Of a DNA stretch of 64,000 bases, positions 37,992-46,640 are shown piece after piece. Origin of the DNA: Leptospira kemamanensis (GTDB lineage Bacteria > Spirochaetota > Leptospiria > Leptospirales > Leptospiraceae); NCBI RefSeq assembly GCF_004769665.1, contig NZ_RQGG01000051.1:73737-137736 (forward strand), given 5' to 3'. The notes below the pieces were generated by a model. It saw nothing but the letters and a program-made list of their open reading frames with translations. It had not been told where the DNA came from and ran no database searches. Position 1 is the stretch's first letter, and each line of letters opens with the position of its first letter. Position numbers and translations under genes: made by a program.

Positions 37992-39532
37992 TTAAAGATT
38001 TTCAGGTAGGAGTTTGGCGCGGTCCACTCCGTATTCTTCGAATAATGCATTTTTTGCCACGTAATAACGATGTAAATTGATGTTGTAATCAACCTTGGCT
38101 CTGACGAGTGAAAGTTGGTCTTGTACCAATGTGTCCAAAGCATTTTTCACGGCAAGTGCATTGAATCTCCCTTGTTGGAAGGATCGTAACACACCATTAT
38201 AATACTTTTTGGATTCTTCTTCGGTTCGTTTTGCATTTTCCATCACACGGTAAGATGCTTTTAAGATATCAATTCTTGTTTTGACATCATCCGAAACTGC
38301 CTTCACTAAATCTGCTTCTTCTAAGGCTACTTGGCGTTTTTGGATTTCTGCGTCACGAAGTCCTACTTTTACCCCTTTGTCCATGATGGGATAACTCAAA
38401 TCGAGTGATCCTTGCATGATAGGGTATTGGAACGATGTCACACCATTGCGACTATCCGAATAATTGGTTTGCGGACTAATTGTATTTTGCGCTTGGTAAC
38501 CATATGTTCCCGCCGCTTTCAAAGTAGGCATTGCTTCGTTTTTTGCCATCTTCATAGAAAGTTCTGCATTTTCTTTTTTACGAAGCAGGGCTCGAAAATC
38601 AGCTCTATGTTGGTAGGCATAATCGATATCAGATTGGTAATCGAGTTTTGTAGGCAAGGTTTCAGAAAGAGGAGTGGTCTTTTGGAAGATAGTATCTTCT
38701 GGAAGATTGAGAGAACGAATGAGTTTTCGTCTCGCTTCTTCTTTTTCTGCACTCGCCTGAGCCATTTGCCCTTCGACTTGCGAGAGTAGAGCATTCCATT
38801 GGTTGACCTCAAAACTTTCTGAGAGACCAAGTCCTTGTTTGCGGATGGTGAGGTCCCTTACATTCTTTGTATTTTTTAATAATTGTTCGAAGGTTTGGAA
38901 ACCTGATTCTTTGACAGAGTAGTTCCAATAATCAACAAGAGTGGATACCACTTTACTTGCGACTTGGTCTTCCATTTGCTCTCGCATGATCTCTGTTTGG
39001 TTCTCAAGGATTTTTTCCATATTCCTTTCATTCGCACCAAAAGCATTTTTCAAAAGGTCTTGGGCGATGGTGACAGAAAGACTATCTGTAAAGAGAGGAG
39101 GTAATCCGAGAGCCGTAAATCCTGCCGGAGTTTGGTTTGGATTCCCAAAAGCGTTTGAGTCAAATCGTTGGGATTTGGCTTCCACTTTAAAATAAGTTCC
39201 CGTGGTGAAGATTTTTCAATCCCTGCACTATAGGTATTGGTTTGGATTTTGGTTCCCGTGAAGATATTGTTTTGGTTAAACGGGAATTTTTTTTGGTCGT
39301 ATTCGGCTCTGGAAACCGCACGCCAAGAATACTTTGCTTCGTACTTCATCAAATTGGTATCAGCTTTTGCCAATTCCAATCTTGCCTGTAAAACCTCGCG
39401 ATTGTTCTCAATGGCATAACGGACCGCTTCTTGTAAGCTAAGGCTAAACGCCTTATTGTCCGATTCTGCTGCCAGTAAACCTACGGAAATGAGAAGAATG
39501 ATGACACTAGAAACCCATGAACGTTGTTCCAT
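37992..39532 (-). pseudogene. TolC-family outer-membrane efflux protein, frameshifted
   Basis: Two overlapping frames together encode one TolC-like protein. The 5' frame (39532 down to about 39216) has a signal peptide (VIILLISVGLLAAES) and SLQEAVRYAIENNREVLQARLELAKA. The 3' frame continues from about 39215 to 37992 with the second OEP repeat (LVQDQLSLVRAKVDYNINLHRYYVAKN). At a run of five T on the plus strand (39212-39216) one base is missing: six would give IEKIFTTGTYFKVEAK without a break and a 513-residue protein of normal length. It may be a real pseudogene, a slippage-switchable gene or a sequencing error. It lies downstream of sucCD. TolC-like proteins form the outer-membrane channel of export systems. 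Confidence 0.85.
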
Positions 39533-39591
39533 ACTCTTAATTCAGACTCCTCATTTCCCCTGCAAAGTTGTTTTTTTTTAGAAACTAGCCT

Positions 39592-40482
39592 TTATTTTTT
39601 AAAGGCTGCCTTCATTTTTTCACCAACTTCCCCAATGTGAGCACAAATGCTGACACCAGCATCTTGCATCGCTGCGATTTTGGAAGTAGCTGTTCCCATA
39701 CCACCAGAAATAATCGCACCGGCGTGGCCCATACGTTTTCCAGGAGGAGCTGTTTGGCCTGCGATAAAACCAACTACTGGTTTTTTCACATGAGCTTTGA
39801 TGTAAGCGGCTGCTTCTTCTTCAGAAGTTCCACCGATCTCACCAATCATCACAATGCCTTCCGTGTCTGGGTCTTCGTTGAGAAGTCTGACTGCTTCTAC
39901 GTGGTTCATCCCAGGAACTGGGTCTCCCCCGATTCCAATACAAGTCGACTGGCCAAGGCCTGCCGCTGTAAGAGAAGCAACGGATTCATAAGTTAAGGTT
40001 CCAGAACGAGAAACGATTCCAATGTTTCCTGGTGTGTGGATAAAACCTGGCATAATTCCCATTTTTACATTGTAACGTGGGTTAATCACACCTGGGCAGT
40101 TTGGTCCCACGAGTTTCGTTTTGGAATTACGTAACACACTGTACACTTTTAACATGTCGTGAGTAGGGATCCCTTCAGTGATACAAACCACGAGAGGGAT
40201 CTCTGCAAAAATTCCTTCTAAGATTGCATCTGCTGCAAATGGAGGTGGAACAAAAATCACCGCAGCGTTTGCTCCATCTTCTTTCATTGCATCTTTAATG
40301 GTATTCCGAACAGGAGCCGATTTTCCGAATTCAGAAGTCCAAGTTTGACCACCTTTACCCGGTGTGACACCTGCAACTACTTTTGTACCATATTCCAACA
40401 TCTGAGTTGCATGGAAGGAACCTTCTTTTCCAGTGATCCCTTGTACAACTACTCTTGTATTTTCATCAACTAATACAGCCAT
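39592..40482 (-). CDS. sucD: Succinyl-CoA synthetase alpha subunit
   Basis: A 296-residue CoA-binding subunit of the TCA-cycle enzyme that makes ATP or GTP from succinyl-CoA. It has [16 protein letters not shown], the CoA-binding [19 protein letters not shown] and the phosphohistidine motif MGHAGAI. The length is normal. It follows sucC by 13 bases on the same strand, which completes the heterodimer. Confidence 0.97.
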   Translation of the reverse strand: MAVLVDENTRVVVQGITGKEGSFHATQMLEYGTKVVAGVTPGKGGQTWTSEFGKSAPVRNTIKDAMKEDGANAAVIFVPPPFAADAILEGIFAEIPLVVCITEGIPTHDMLKVYSVLRNSKTKLVGPNCPGVINPRYNVKMGIMPGFIHTPGNIGIVSRSGTLTYESVASLTAAGLGQSTCIGIGGDPVPGMNHVEAVRLLNEDPDTEGIVMIGEIGGTSEEEAAAYIKAHVKKPVVGFIAGQTAPPGKRMGHAGAIISGGMGTATSKIAAMQDAGVSICAHIGEVGEKMKAAFKK

Positions 40483-40495
40483 GTTTTTTAGTTTC

Positions 40496-41665
40496 CTATT
40501 TTTTGATTAGGGAGACAATTTTGTCTGCCGCGTCACGGAGTCCTTCAACTCCCACAATGTTCATACCAGATTCGTTCAGGATTTTTTTCCCTTCTTCTGC
40601 GTTGGTTCCTTTCAAACGAACCACAACTGGCACAGATACGTTTACTTTTTTGGTCGCTTCGATGATACCAACCGCAACACGGTCACATCGTACGATTCCA
40701 CCAAATACGTTCACAAAAATACCTTTTACGTTTGGATCGGAAAGAATGAGTCGAAAACCATTTTCTACCGTGGTAGGGTTTGCTCCACCTCCGACGTCAA
40801 GGAAGTTTGCAGGTTCAGCACCCGCAAGTTTTACGATGTCCATAGTTGCCATCGCAAGACCGGCACCATTCACCATACAACCGATGTTTCCATCTAACTT
40901 CACGTAGTTGAGGTTGTATTCTTTGGCTTTTACTTCGTAAGGATCTTCTTCTGTAATATCACGGAGAGCTTCGTTGTCTGGGTGACGGTAAAGAGCGTTT
41001 TCATCCAAGTCCATCTTGCAGTCACCGGCAATGATTTCGTTTTGTTTAGTTAGGATGAGTGGGTTGATCTCAAGGAGAGCCGCATCTTCTTTGATGTACG
41101 CATTGTACACAGAGTTTACAAGAGCAGTGAAGGATTTTTGCGCTTCCGCTGGAATGCCTAAAGCAAATGCAAGTTCTCTGACTTGGGATCCTTGGATTCC
41201 AATTCCTGGATCGATTTGGATTTTGATGATTTTTTCGGGGTGGGTTTCTGCCACTTCCTCAATTTCCATACCACCTTCGGTAGAAGCCATGATGATGGTT
41301 TTGCGAATGGCACGGTCAAGTAGGATGGAAAGGTAGTATTCCTTTGCAATTTCAAGACCTTGTTCTAGGTAAACTTTTAGGACTTTTTTTCCTTCTGGAC
41401 CAGTTTGTGGAGTGATGAGTTGCATTCCGAGGATTTTCTCAGCTGCTGCTTTGGCATCGTCTTTTGTTTTGGCAACTTTGACTCCGCCACCTTTTCCGCG
41501 TCCACCTGCGTGGATTTGGGCTTTTACCACCACTACTGGTGATTTTTGGACAACTTCGTTATATGCCTTTTCGAAATCACCGACAGTGTCGATGACCTTT
41601 CCGAATGGAACGTTGGCATTGTGTCTACGTAGGATTTCTTTGGCCTGGTATTCGTGGACTTTCAT
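40496..41665 (-). CDS. sucC: Succinyl-CoA synthetase beta subunit
   Basis: A 389-residue ATP-grasp subunit: [15 protein letters not shown] start, [19 protein letters not shown] nucleotide-binding loop, LEINPLILT, and the C-terminal [14 protein letters not shown] and [17 protein letters not shown]. It pairs with sucD downstream. A TAAGGA ribosome-binding site lies 6 bases before the ATG. The 162-base gap upstream (41666-41827) should contain its promoter; I saw no clear boxes. Confidence 0.97.
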   Translation of the reverse strand: MKVHEYQAKEILRRHNANVPFGKVIDTVGDFEKAYNEVVQKSPVVVVKAQIHAGGRGKGGGVKVAKTKDDAKAAAEKILGMQLITPQTGPEGKKVLKVYLEQGLEIAKEYYLSILLDRAIRKTIIMASTEGGMEIEEVAETHPEKIIKIQIDPGIGIQGSQVRELAFALGIPAEAQKSFTALVNSVYNAYIKEDAALLEINPLILTKQNEIIAGDCKMDLDENALYRHPDNEALRDITEEDPYEVKAKEYNLNYVKLDGNIGCMVNGAGLAMATMDIVKLAGAEPANFLDVGGGANPTTVENGFRLILSDPNVKGIFVNVFGGIVRCDRVAVGIIEATKKVNVSVPVVVRLKGTNAEEGKKILNESGMNIVGVEGLRDAADKIVSLIKK

Positions 41666-41827
41666 GGATTTCCTTATGTCATTGGTACGTCCGAAAGCTC
41701 TCGCTAACGGATCACTAGGGTAAGCCTCAAGGGTTGGGGGAGATTGTCAAGACGGATTGAAAGGAAGTCCACAAAGAGAGTCACTTCTCTGTGAAAAGAG
41801 AGAGGATTCGAATCCTAGTTTAGGGAT

Positions 41828-43738
41828 TTAGGCTCTCAAACTTTCCTCTGGATTTTTCGGTAGGAGAACACGGAAGACGGAACCTTTCCCTTCCTCACTC
41901 GTCACAAGGATGGAACCACCGAGCACTTCCACTTGTGATTTGGTGATAAAAAGACCGATCCCTCTCGCGTCTTCATTCCTGTGAAAGGTTTTGAACATTC
42001 CAAATATTTTGTTCCCATGTTTTTGCAAATTGATCCCAAGGCCATTGTCTTCCACGGTAATGATGATTTGATCGTTTGTCTCTTCGGCAACGACCTTAAT
42101 GTACGCACCTTGTTTTAAGCGGACATATTTGACTGCATTTGACAAAAGGTTGAGTAATATGCTCTCTAAATAAGCAGGGATGGTTTTGAGTTTGATCCCC
42201 CCGGGGATGACCACTTCCATTTGTATGTTTCTCGATTCAATAGATCCTTTTAAAATCGATAGAGTTTTTTCTACTTCTTGTTCCAGGGAACAAACTTCCA
42301 TGGGTTTGTTTAACATTTGGTTGATCGAGATGATATCGTTTAAATGGGAGATGGTTTCTTCCAGTTGAACGGAAGATGCATGTAACATCTCTACAATTTT
42401 GGTTTTGTCATCTTCCGACTTTGAGTCTTCTAATAATTGGACAAGAGAGGTGAAATTGGAGGAGTGTTGACGGATATTATGAGAGACAATATAGGCAAAG
42501 TTTTGCAAACGATTGTTTTGGATTCCAGTGAAGTGTAACATTCGTTTTGTGTTGTCGAGTGCTTCAATTTCTTCTGTGATGTCAAAACGAATCGATAAAA
42601 AGGATTCAATTTCATTGTTTGCATTGTACAAGGGATGGATAAAGGATTGTAACCAAAAGTAGTTTCCCTCTTTTGCTTTGTTTTTAATGACTCCTTCCCA
42701 GGTTTTTCCCGATAAAATTTGAGACCATAAGTCTTTCCAAAATTGTTTCGAATGATATTCTGCATTGAGGATTTTATGATCAGAACCAACAATTTCTTCT
42801 TCTGTGTATCCACATTTCTGTAAAAATTTGGAATTCACTCGAGTGATGATTCCTTCTATGTTTGTCACACTGACAATGGCTGACTTTTCTATGGCGTCCA
42901 AAATGGATGTTAATTTTCTGTTTTGGAGTTGGATTGTATTTTGGGTATTTTTAAGTTCGGTGATATCTAAAAAACTGGCGGTTGCTCCTTCTAATTTTCC
43001 ATGTTCATCAAAGAGAGGTGTTGCATTTACATTTAACCATTTGATGTGACCATCTTCGGATAAAATCCCATGTTCACAATTGTAAACGGTTTCTTGTTTT
43101 CCTAAAGCAATCGCGAGAGGAAGGTTTTCTAAGGGGAAGGGGTCACCGTTTTTATCAATTTGTTTCCATTCTCTGGAGCTATAATATCGATTTTCAATGG
43201 TCTCTAATTCTAAATCTAAAATTTTCGCAGCGCTGTCATTTGCATACAGGATTTGACCATCTGAATTCACAACAACCACACCATTGATCATTGTTTTCAA
43301 AAAACGATCGAGTTTTGTTTCTTTTTGTTTGAGAATTTTTTCTGCTAACATTACATCGGTTAACTCTTCTAAGGTGATCGTGTAATGAGTTTTATCCAAA
43401 CGATATAATTTGAAAAGAAAAGGTTGTTTTTGAATGCCAAAGGAATGAAAAATATCTTTTTCAATGACTTCTTCTAAATTGGTAGATTGATCCCAAGATT
43501 CGATTACAGGGATCATTTCCTCGGAATCAAATAAAAATGGGAAAAGGGAACCCACCGATTGGGATGAAGAAATTTTACTGGAACCAAAGAGGAGTTCCTT
43601 TGCTTTTTGGTTGGCAAAGAGTAATTTGTTTTCTCGATCGAATTGTTCGTGTTTGGATTCGAATAAATATAAGGAATAGGTGAGTTGATTGGCGTAAGTA
43701 TAAAAAAAGTCAGTTTGCTTGTTTAGAATTTCGTTCAT
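41828..43738 (-). CDS. Multi-PAS sensor histidine kinase
   Basis: A 636-residue soluble kinase from the ATG at 43738 (a TTG at 43756 would add six residues). Three PAS-like domains are visible: about 10-120 weak, 125-255 (TMINGVVVVNSDGQILYANDSAAKIL) and 270-390 (VTNIEGIITRVNSKFLQKCGYTEEEIVG). A HWE-like phospho-acceptor segment follows (IVSHNIRQHSSN, unusual in having HNIRQH instead of HELxxP), then an ATPase domain (NLLSNAVKYV, EDNGLGI, FHRNEDARGIGLFI). No response regulator is adjacent. Confidence 0.86.
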   Translation of the reverse strand: MNEILNKQTDFFYTYANQLTYSLYLFESKHEQFDRENKLLFANQKAKELLFGSSKISSSQSVGSLFPFLFDSEEMIPVIESWDQSTNLEEVIEKDIFHSFGIQKQPFLFKLYRLDKTHYTITLEELTDVMLAEKILKQKETKLDRFLKTMINGVVVVNSDGQILYANDSAAKILDLELETIENRYYSSREWKQIDKNGDPFPLENLPLAIALGKQETVYNCEHGILSEDGHIKWLNVNATPLFDEHGKLEGATASFLDITELKNTQNTIQLQNRKLTSILDAIEKSAIVSVTNIEGIITRVNSKFLQKCGYTEEEIVGSDHKILNAEYHSKQFWKDLWSQILSGKTWEGVIKNKAKEGNYFWLQSFIHPLYNANNEIESFLSIRFDITEEIEALDNTKRMLHFTGIQNNRLQNFAYIVSHNIRQHSSNFTSLVQLLEDSKSEDDKTKIVEMLHASSVQLEETISHLNDIISINQMLNKPMEVCSLEQEVEKTLSILKGSIESRNIQMEVVIPGGIKLKTIPAYLESILLNLLSNAVKYVRLKQGAYIKVVAEETNDQIIITVEDNGLGINLQKHGNKIFGMFKTFHRNEDARGIGLFITKSQVEVLGGSILVTSEEGKGSVFRVLLPKNPEESLRA

Positions 43739-43833
43739 GGGAAATGAATAAAGCAAAAAACCACACCAATGGCATGACGCAAAGCCTGAACCATCCGACG
43801 ATAGATTTGGAAGGGATTCCTTCTTAAGATTAA

Positions 43834-45105
43834 TTAAAATTTATTCCAATACGGGGAAAGTTTGATCGAATCGCAAAAACTTCCATTGGAATGAGTGTCG
43901 AGAAGGTCAAAACGATTCACATTGTGAGGAGAGAGGTAAATCTCACCACCCCGTCCAATGGCTCCCCCACGGTAAGAGTTGGTGGCAGGGTTTGCCATGA
44001 GAATGGAAAGTTGGTCATTTCTCGTATCGATGGATGCGAAATTCGCATAATTGTAAGGGATTAGATAAATTTTACCATTCGGAGAGAGGATAGCGCCATT
44101 GAACATCCCCGTGGTGGACGCAGGGATATTGCCTAAACTAGTCAATGTATCATTGTTTTTGGTATCAAGGACATACAAAGTCGCAGCATTATAAGGGATG
44201 ATATAAATTTTTCCATTCGGTGCATAAACACCTGAGAAATAACCTCCAGATCCTCCAATTGCAGAAGGATGTACGGTAACCGAATCATCTTTTGTATCTA
44301 AAATATGAATGTTTGTGGCATCATGTGGGATGAAATAAATTTTCCCTTCCGGTGTTAAGACAGCATTGGAAAAAATTCCACCGGATACGGGAGTGGACAC
44401 TTGGCCAATGGTTTTGGTATTCAAATCATAATAACGAATGATGGATTCATTCCCAGGGGTAAAATATATTTTTCCATTGGGTGCAAAGATTCCACCGTTA
44501 TAGGATGCTCCTCCCATCGTGACATTGCCAATTGTCGTCATACTTTCGTTAGCTGTATTGAATTCAAAAAAGTCGTTGTTTTGATGAGGCGCAAGGTAAA
44601 TTTTCCCTTGGGGTCCAAGGATTCCACCAATGAAATCCACGAGACCTGGCACAGAGGTTGAGAGGGCATACGAACGATTGTTAGGATCAATGGAAACAAT
44701 ATTAGGAGAATTATAAGGAAGTAAGTACACCTTTCCATTCGGAGCACTGAGCGCACTTTGAAACGCAGGATAACCCGAACTAATAGCAGCAGAAACAGAA
44801 TCAGGTGAATACTGGACAAGAGTTTCTGGCCCACTGGAACCAAGGGCAAACTGACTCTCTACTTCTTTTTTGACATCTTCCCAGTTTTCTGGTAGGTGAG
44901 TTACGTCATAACTTCTTCCACATATTGGAGAATTTGGAATCGTAAGTTTGTAACCACAATGGGAACTTTTATCCTCCGTTGTGAGCCGAAAGAGAAGTTC
45001 ATTCAAAAAAACATCGGAATCGGCATCACAGAAATTGGAAACATTCCTTGGGGAACAATTGGATAAGGATAAAAAGAGGATGATGGCGATAGAAGCACGA
45101 AACAT
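43834..45105 (-). CDS. Seven-repeat beta-propeller lipoprotein
   Basis: A 423-residue protein with a lipoprotein signal peptide (IAIILFLSLSNC). The mature part after about residue 115 is a run of seven clear repeats built on APNGKIYLIPYN...IDT: the core 'G-(K/E)-(I/V)-Y' occurs seven times, at spacings of about 45-50 residues, which fits a seven-bladed propeller. Its N-terminus holds five cysteines besides the lipid one. No catalytic motif is seen; a ligand- or surface-binding propeller is likely. It lies downstream of the metzincin-motif gene with a 179-base gap. Confidence 0.82.
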   Translation of the reverse strand: MFRASIAIILFLSLSNCSPRNVSNFCDADSDVFLNELLFRLTTEDKSSHCGYKLTIPNSPICGRSYDVTHLPENWEDVKKEVESQFALGSSGPETLVQYSPDSVSAAISSGYPAFQSALSAPNGKVYLLPYNSPNIVSIDPNNRSYALSTSVPGLVDFIGGILGPQGKIYLAPHQNNDFFEFNTANESMTTIGNVTMGGASYNGGIFAPNGKIYFTPGNESIIRYYDLNTKTIGQVSTPVSGGIFSNAVLTPEGKIYFIPHDATNIHILDTKDDSVTVHPSAIGGSGGYFSGVYAPNGKIYIIPYNAATLYVLDTKNNDTLTSLGNIPASTTGMFNGAILSPNGKIYLIPYNYANFASIDTRNDQLSILMANPATNSYRGGAIGRGGEIYLSPHNVNRFDLLDTHSNGSFCDSIKLSPYWNKF

Positions 45106-45284
45106 AGATGTTCTGAAAATGACGTTACTGGTTACCCAAGGAAATTCGCAATCAAGTTTAGAAAAATCCCCAAAGAATTCTGATCAGGAATTGTCCGTAG
45201 CGAATTGACTGACTCAATTCGTTTTATGAAAGTTATACGAAAGAAATAGGGTCTACAGGGAAATCGTTTGCCTAAACTAGATCA

Positions 45285-45953
45285 TTAAATCGGCCTTTTT
45301 AAAATTTTTCTTCCATTCGCATTGATATTAGGAAAAAAATTGGGATCCCTGTTTGGATCGGTGAGTAAAAGTTTCACATCGCGTATCCGTTCATAACACT
45401 CTTTCATAAAAAGTTGGTGGCCACAGCCAAGCAAATGATACCCTTCATGGATTAGAGTTGACTTAGGACTTGTAGATAACAACTGTAAAGTGGAAATGTA
45501 TTTGGCTTTGATATATCCTTTGGTATTGGTATACGTCTCAACAGCACCTTGGATTTCTAATTTCACACCAACTCCTACAAATAGACCCAAGGTAAAGACT
45601 TCATAAACAATATCCCCCCAAGTCCTTCCTTTTAAATACAAAAGCCGATCACAAAATTCTGGCATTTGTTTGTTTCGCAAATACTCGATGATGTCCGACC
45701 CATAAAAACCAGGACGTTCCATGATACCAAGGGGAATGGATTGGGTTTTGATTCGGTAAAGAGATAGTTCTTCGTTCCAGGCTTCAAATAAGGAATGGAT
45801 TTCTTCGGGATCAATCCCTGGTTCTGTAATGACACAAACACGAACCGTTGCTTCTTCCCCAAAAGACATAGATTCACGAACAGAAGTTTGGTGGAATCCA
45901 ATTGTGGTGCAGTGAAAGAGAAAGAGAAGAAGTGATGGATAGAGTTTGAACAT
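45285..45953 (-). CDS. Lipoprotein with metzincin zinc-protease motif
   Basis: A 222-residue protein from the ATG at 45953 (the open frame extends to 46019 but that overlaps the gene before it, while this ATG begins a lipoprotein signal peptide MFKLYPSLLLFLFHC). Near residue 180 is a perfect HExxHxxGxxH sequence (HEGYHLLGCGH), the zinc-binding motif of metzincin proteases. It probably is a surface or periplasmic metalloprotease. A Met-turn is not obvious in the 40 residues that follow. It is unlike families I recognise. The upstream neighbour is a DUF1566 lipoprotein. Confidence 0.75.
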   Translation of the reverse strand: MFKLYPSLLLFLFHCTTIGFHQTSVRESMSFGEEATVRVCVITEPGIDPEEIHSLFEAWNEELSLYRIKTQSIPLGIMERPGFYGSDIIEYLRNKQMPEFCDRLLYLKGRTWGDIVYEVFTLGLFVGVGVKLEIQGAVETYTNTKGYIKAKYISTLQLLSTSPKSTLIHEGYHLLGCGHQLFMKECYERIRDVKLLLTDPNRDPNFFPNINANGRKILKRPI

Positions 45954-46000
45954 GACTGAAACGAATTCTATGTTTCTTTTGATCCTTCGTTTGCCAAACC

Positions 46001-46603
46001 TTAAAAATCGGAGACACAACGAGTGTAATTATCACTGACATTGTTCTTGGCATCAGGTCCACCGCCAGCGTCTCCAAAATTGACAACAAAGGCTGTGGGG
46101 GAGTTGAGCGTGCCTGTGGTCGAAGTCCAATAATTTCTCACTGTGGAAGGAGGGGCGTTCACGGCTGTATTGGGAAAAAAAATGGGATCGAAAGCAGGTT
46201 TGCCATAGGTAAGGTAAAAATCGAGTAAACTTCTGAGTTCATTGGCGTTCGGTAGTCTCCAAGTTTTCCCAGCCAAATTTAAATTTTGGCAATAGTTGAT
46301 GGCAGTTGCCCAATCGGTGATTTGATTGGTTCCACCCGAACAGGTTGTAAAGTTGGTTTGACCCGCATGGCATTTTTGCCAAACGAGGGAAGTGTCCAAA
46401 TCCAGAATGGTTCCGTCTTGGTTGTCTTGCCCAGGAACACTGGAGCATATGGCTGGGTTACTCACAAAACTCAGACGATTTCCATCGGTTGTAAACGACT
46501 CCACAAAAAACACTCCATTGGCTTTTGGGAGGAGTGCGGGACAACCGAGGACTAAATTGACACAAAGGAAACTTAATAGTAAATAATTTCTTTCTCGTGT
46601 CAT
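46001..46603 (-). CDS. Lcl/DUF1566-domain lipoprotein
   Basis: A 200-residue protein with a lipoprotein signal peptide (LLLSFLCVNLVLGC). The C-terminal two thirds is a DUF1566/Lcl domain: GTILDLDTSLVWQKC, WATAINYCQNLNLAGKTWRLPNANELRSLLD, NYWTSTTGT and YTRCVSDF. Such domains are C-type-lectin-like and occur in many leptospiral surface lipoproteins; the ligand is not known. It is followed by the metzincin-motif gene on the same strand with a 47-base gap. Confidence 0.86.
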   Translation of the reverse strand: MTRERNYLLLSFLCVNLVLGCPALLPKANGVFFVESFTTDGNRLSFVSNPAICSSVPGQDNQDGTILDLDTSLVWQKCHAGQTNFTTCSGGTNQITDWATAINYCQNLNLAGKTWRLPNANELRSLLDFYLTYGKPAFDPIFFPNTAVNAPPSTVRNYWTSTTGTLNSPTAFVVNFGDAGGGPDAKNNVSDNYTRCVSDF

Positions 46604-46640
46604 AAAATCGATGCTAGATGGAGTTTTTCAATCAAACCAA

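Noticed and set aside
37992..39532. Two separate genes in place of one tolC-like gene
   Set aside because: The frames join seamlessly with one added base and each alone lacks half of a TolC protomer.
41690..41827. Hairpin-like TCTCT/AGAGA repeat near 41783-41803 in the gap before sucC
   Set aside because: The stem is only five base pairs with a six-base loop and no T-run; too weak to call a terminator.
44981..45208. Plus-strand ORF of 75 codons over the start of the propeller lipoprotein gene
   Set aside because: It is antisense to the lipoprotein signal peptide region, has no ribosome-binding site and a low-complexity charged composition. The minus-strand gene explains the sequence.
46003..46603. 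Possibility that the metzincin-motif protein starts at 46019 and overlaps the DUF1566 gene
   Set aside because: The extra N-terminus is basic with no signal peptide, while the ATG at 45953 begins a good lipoprotein signal peptide.
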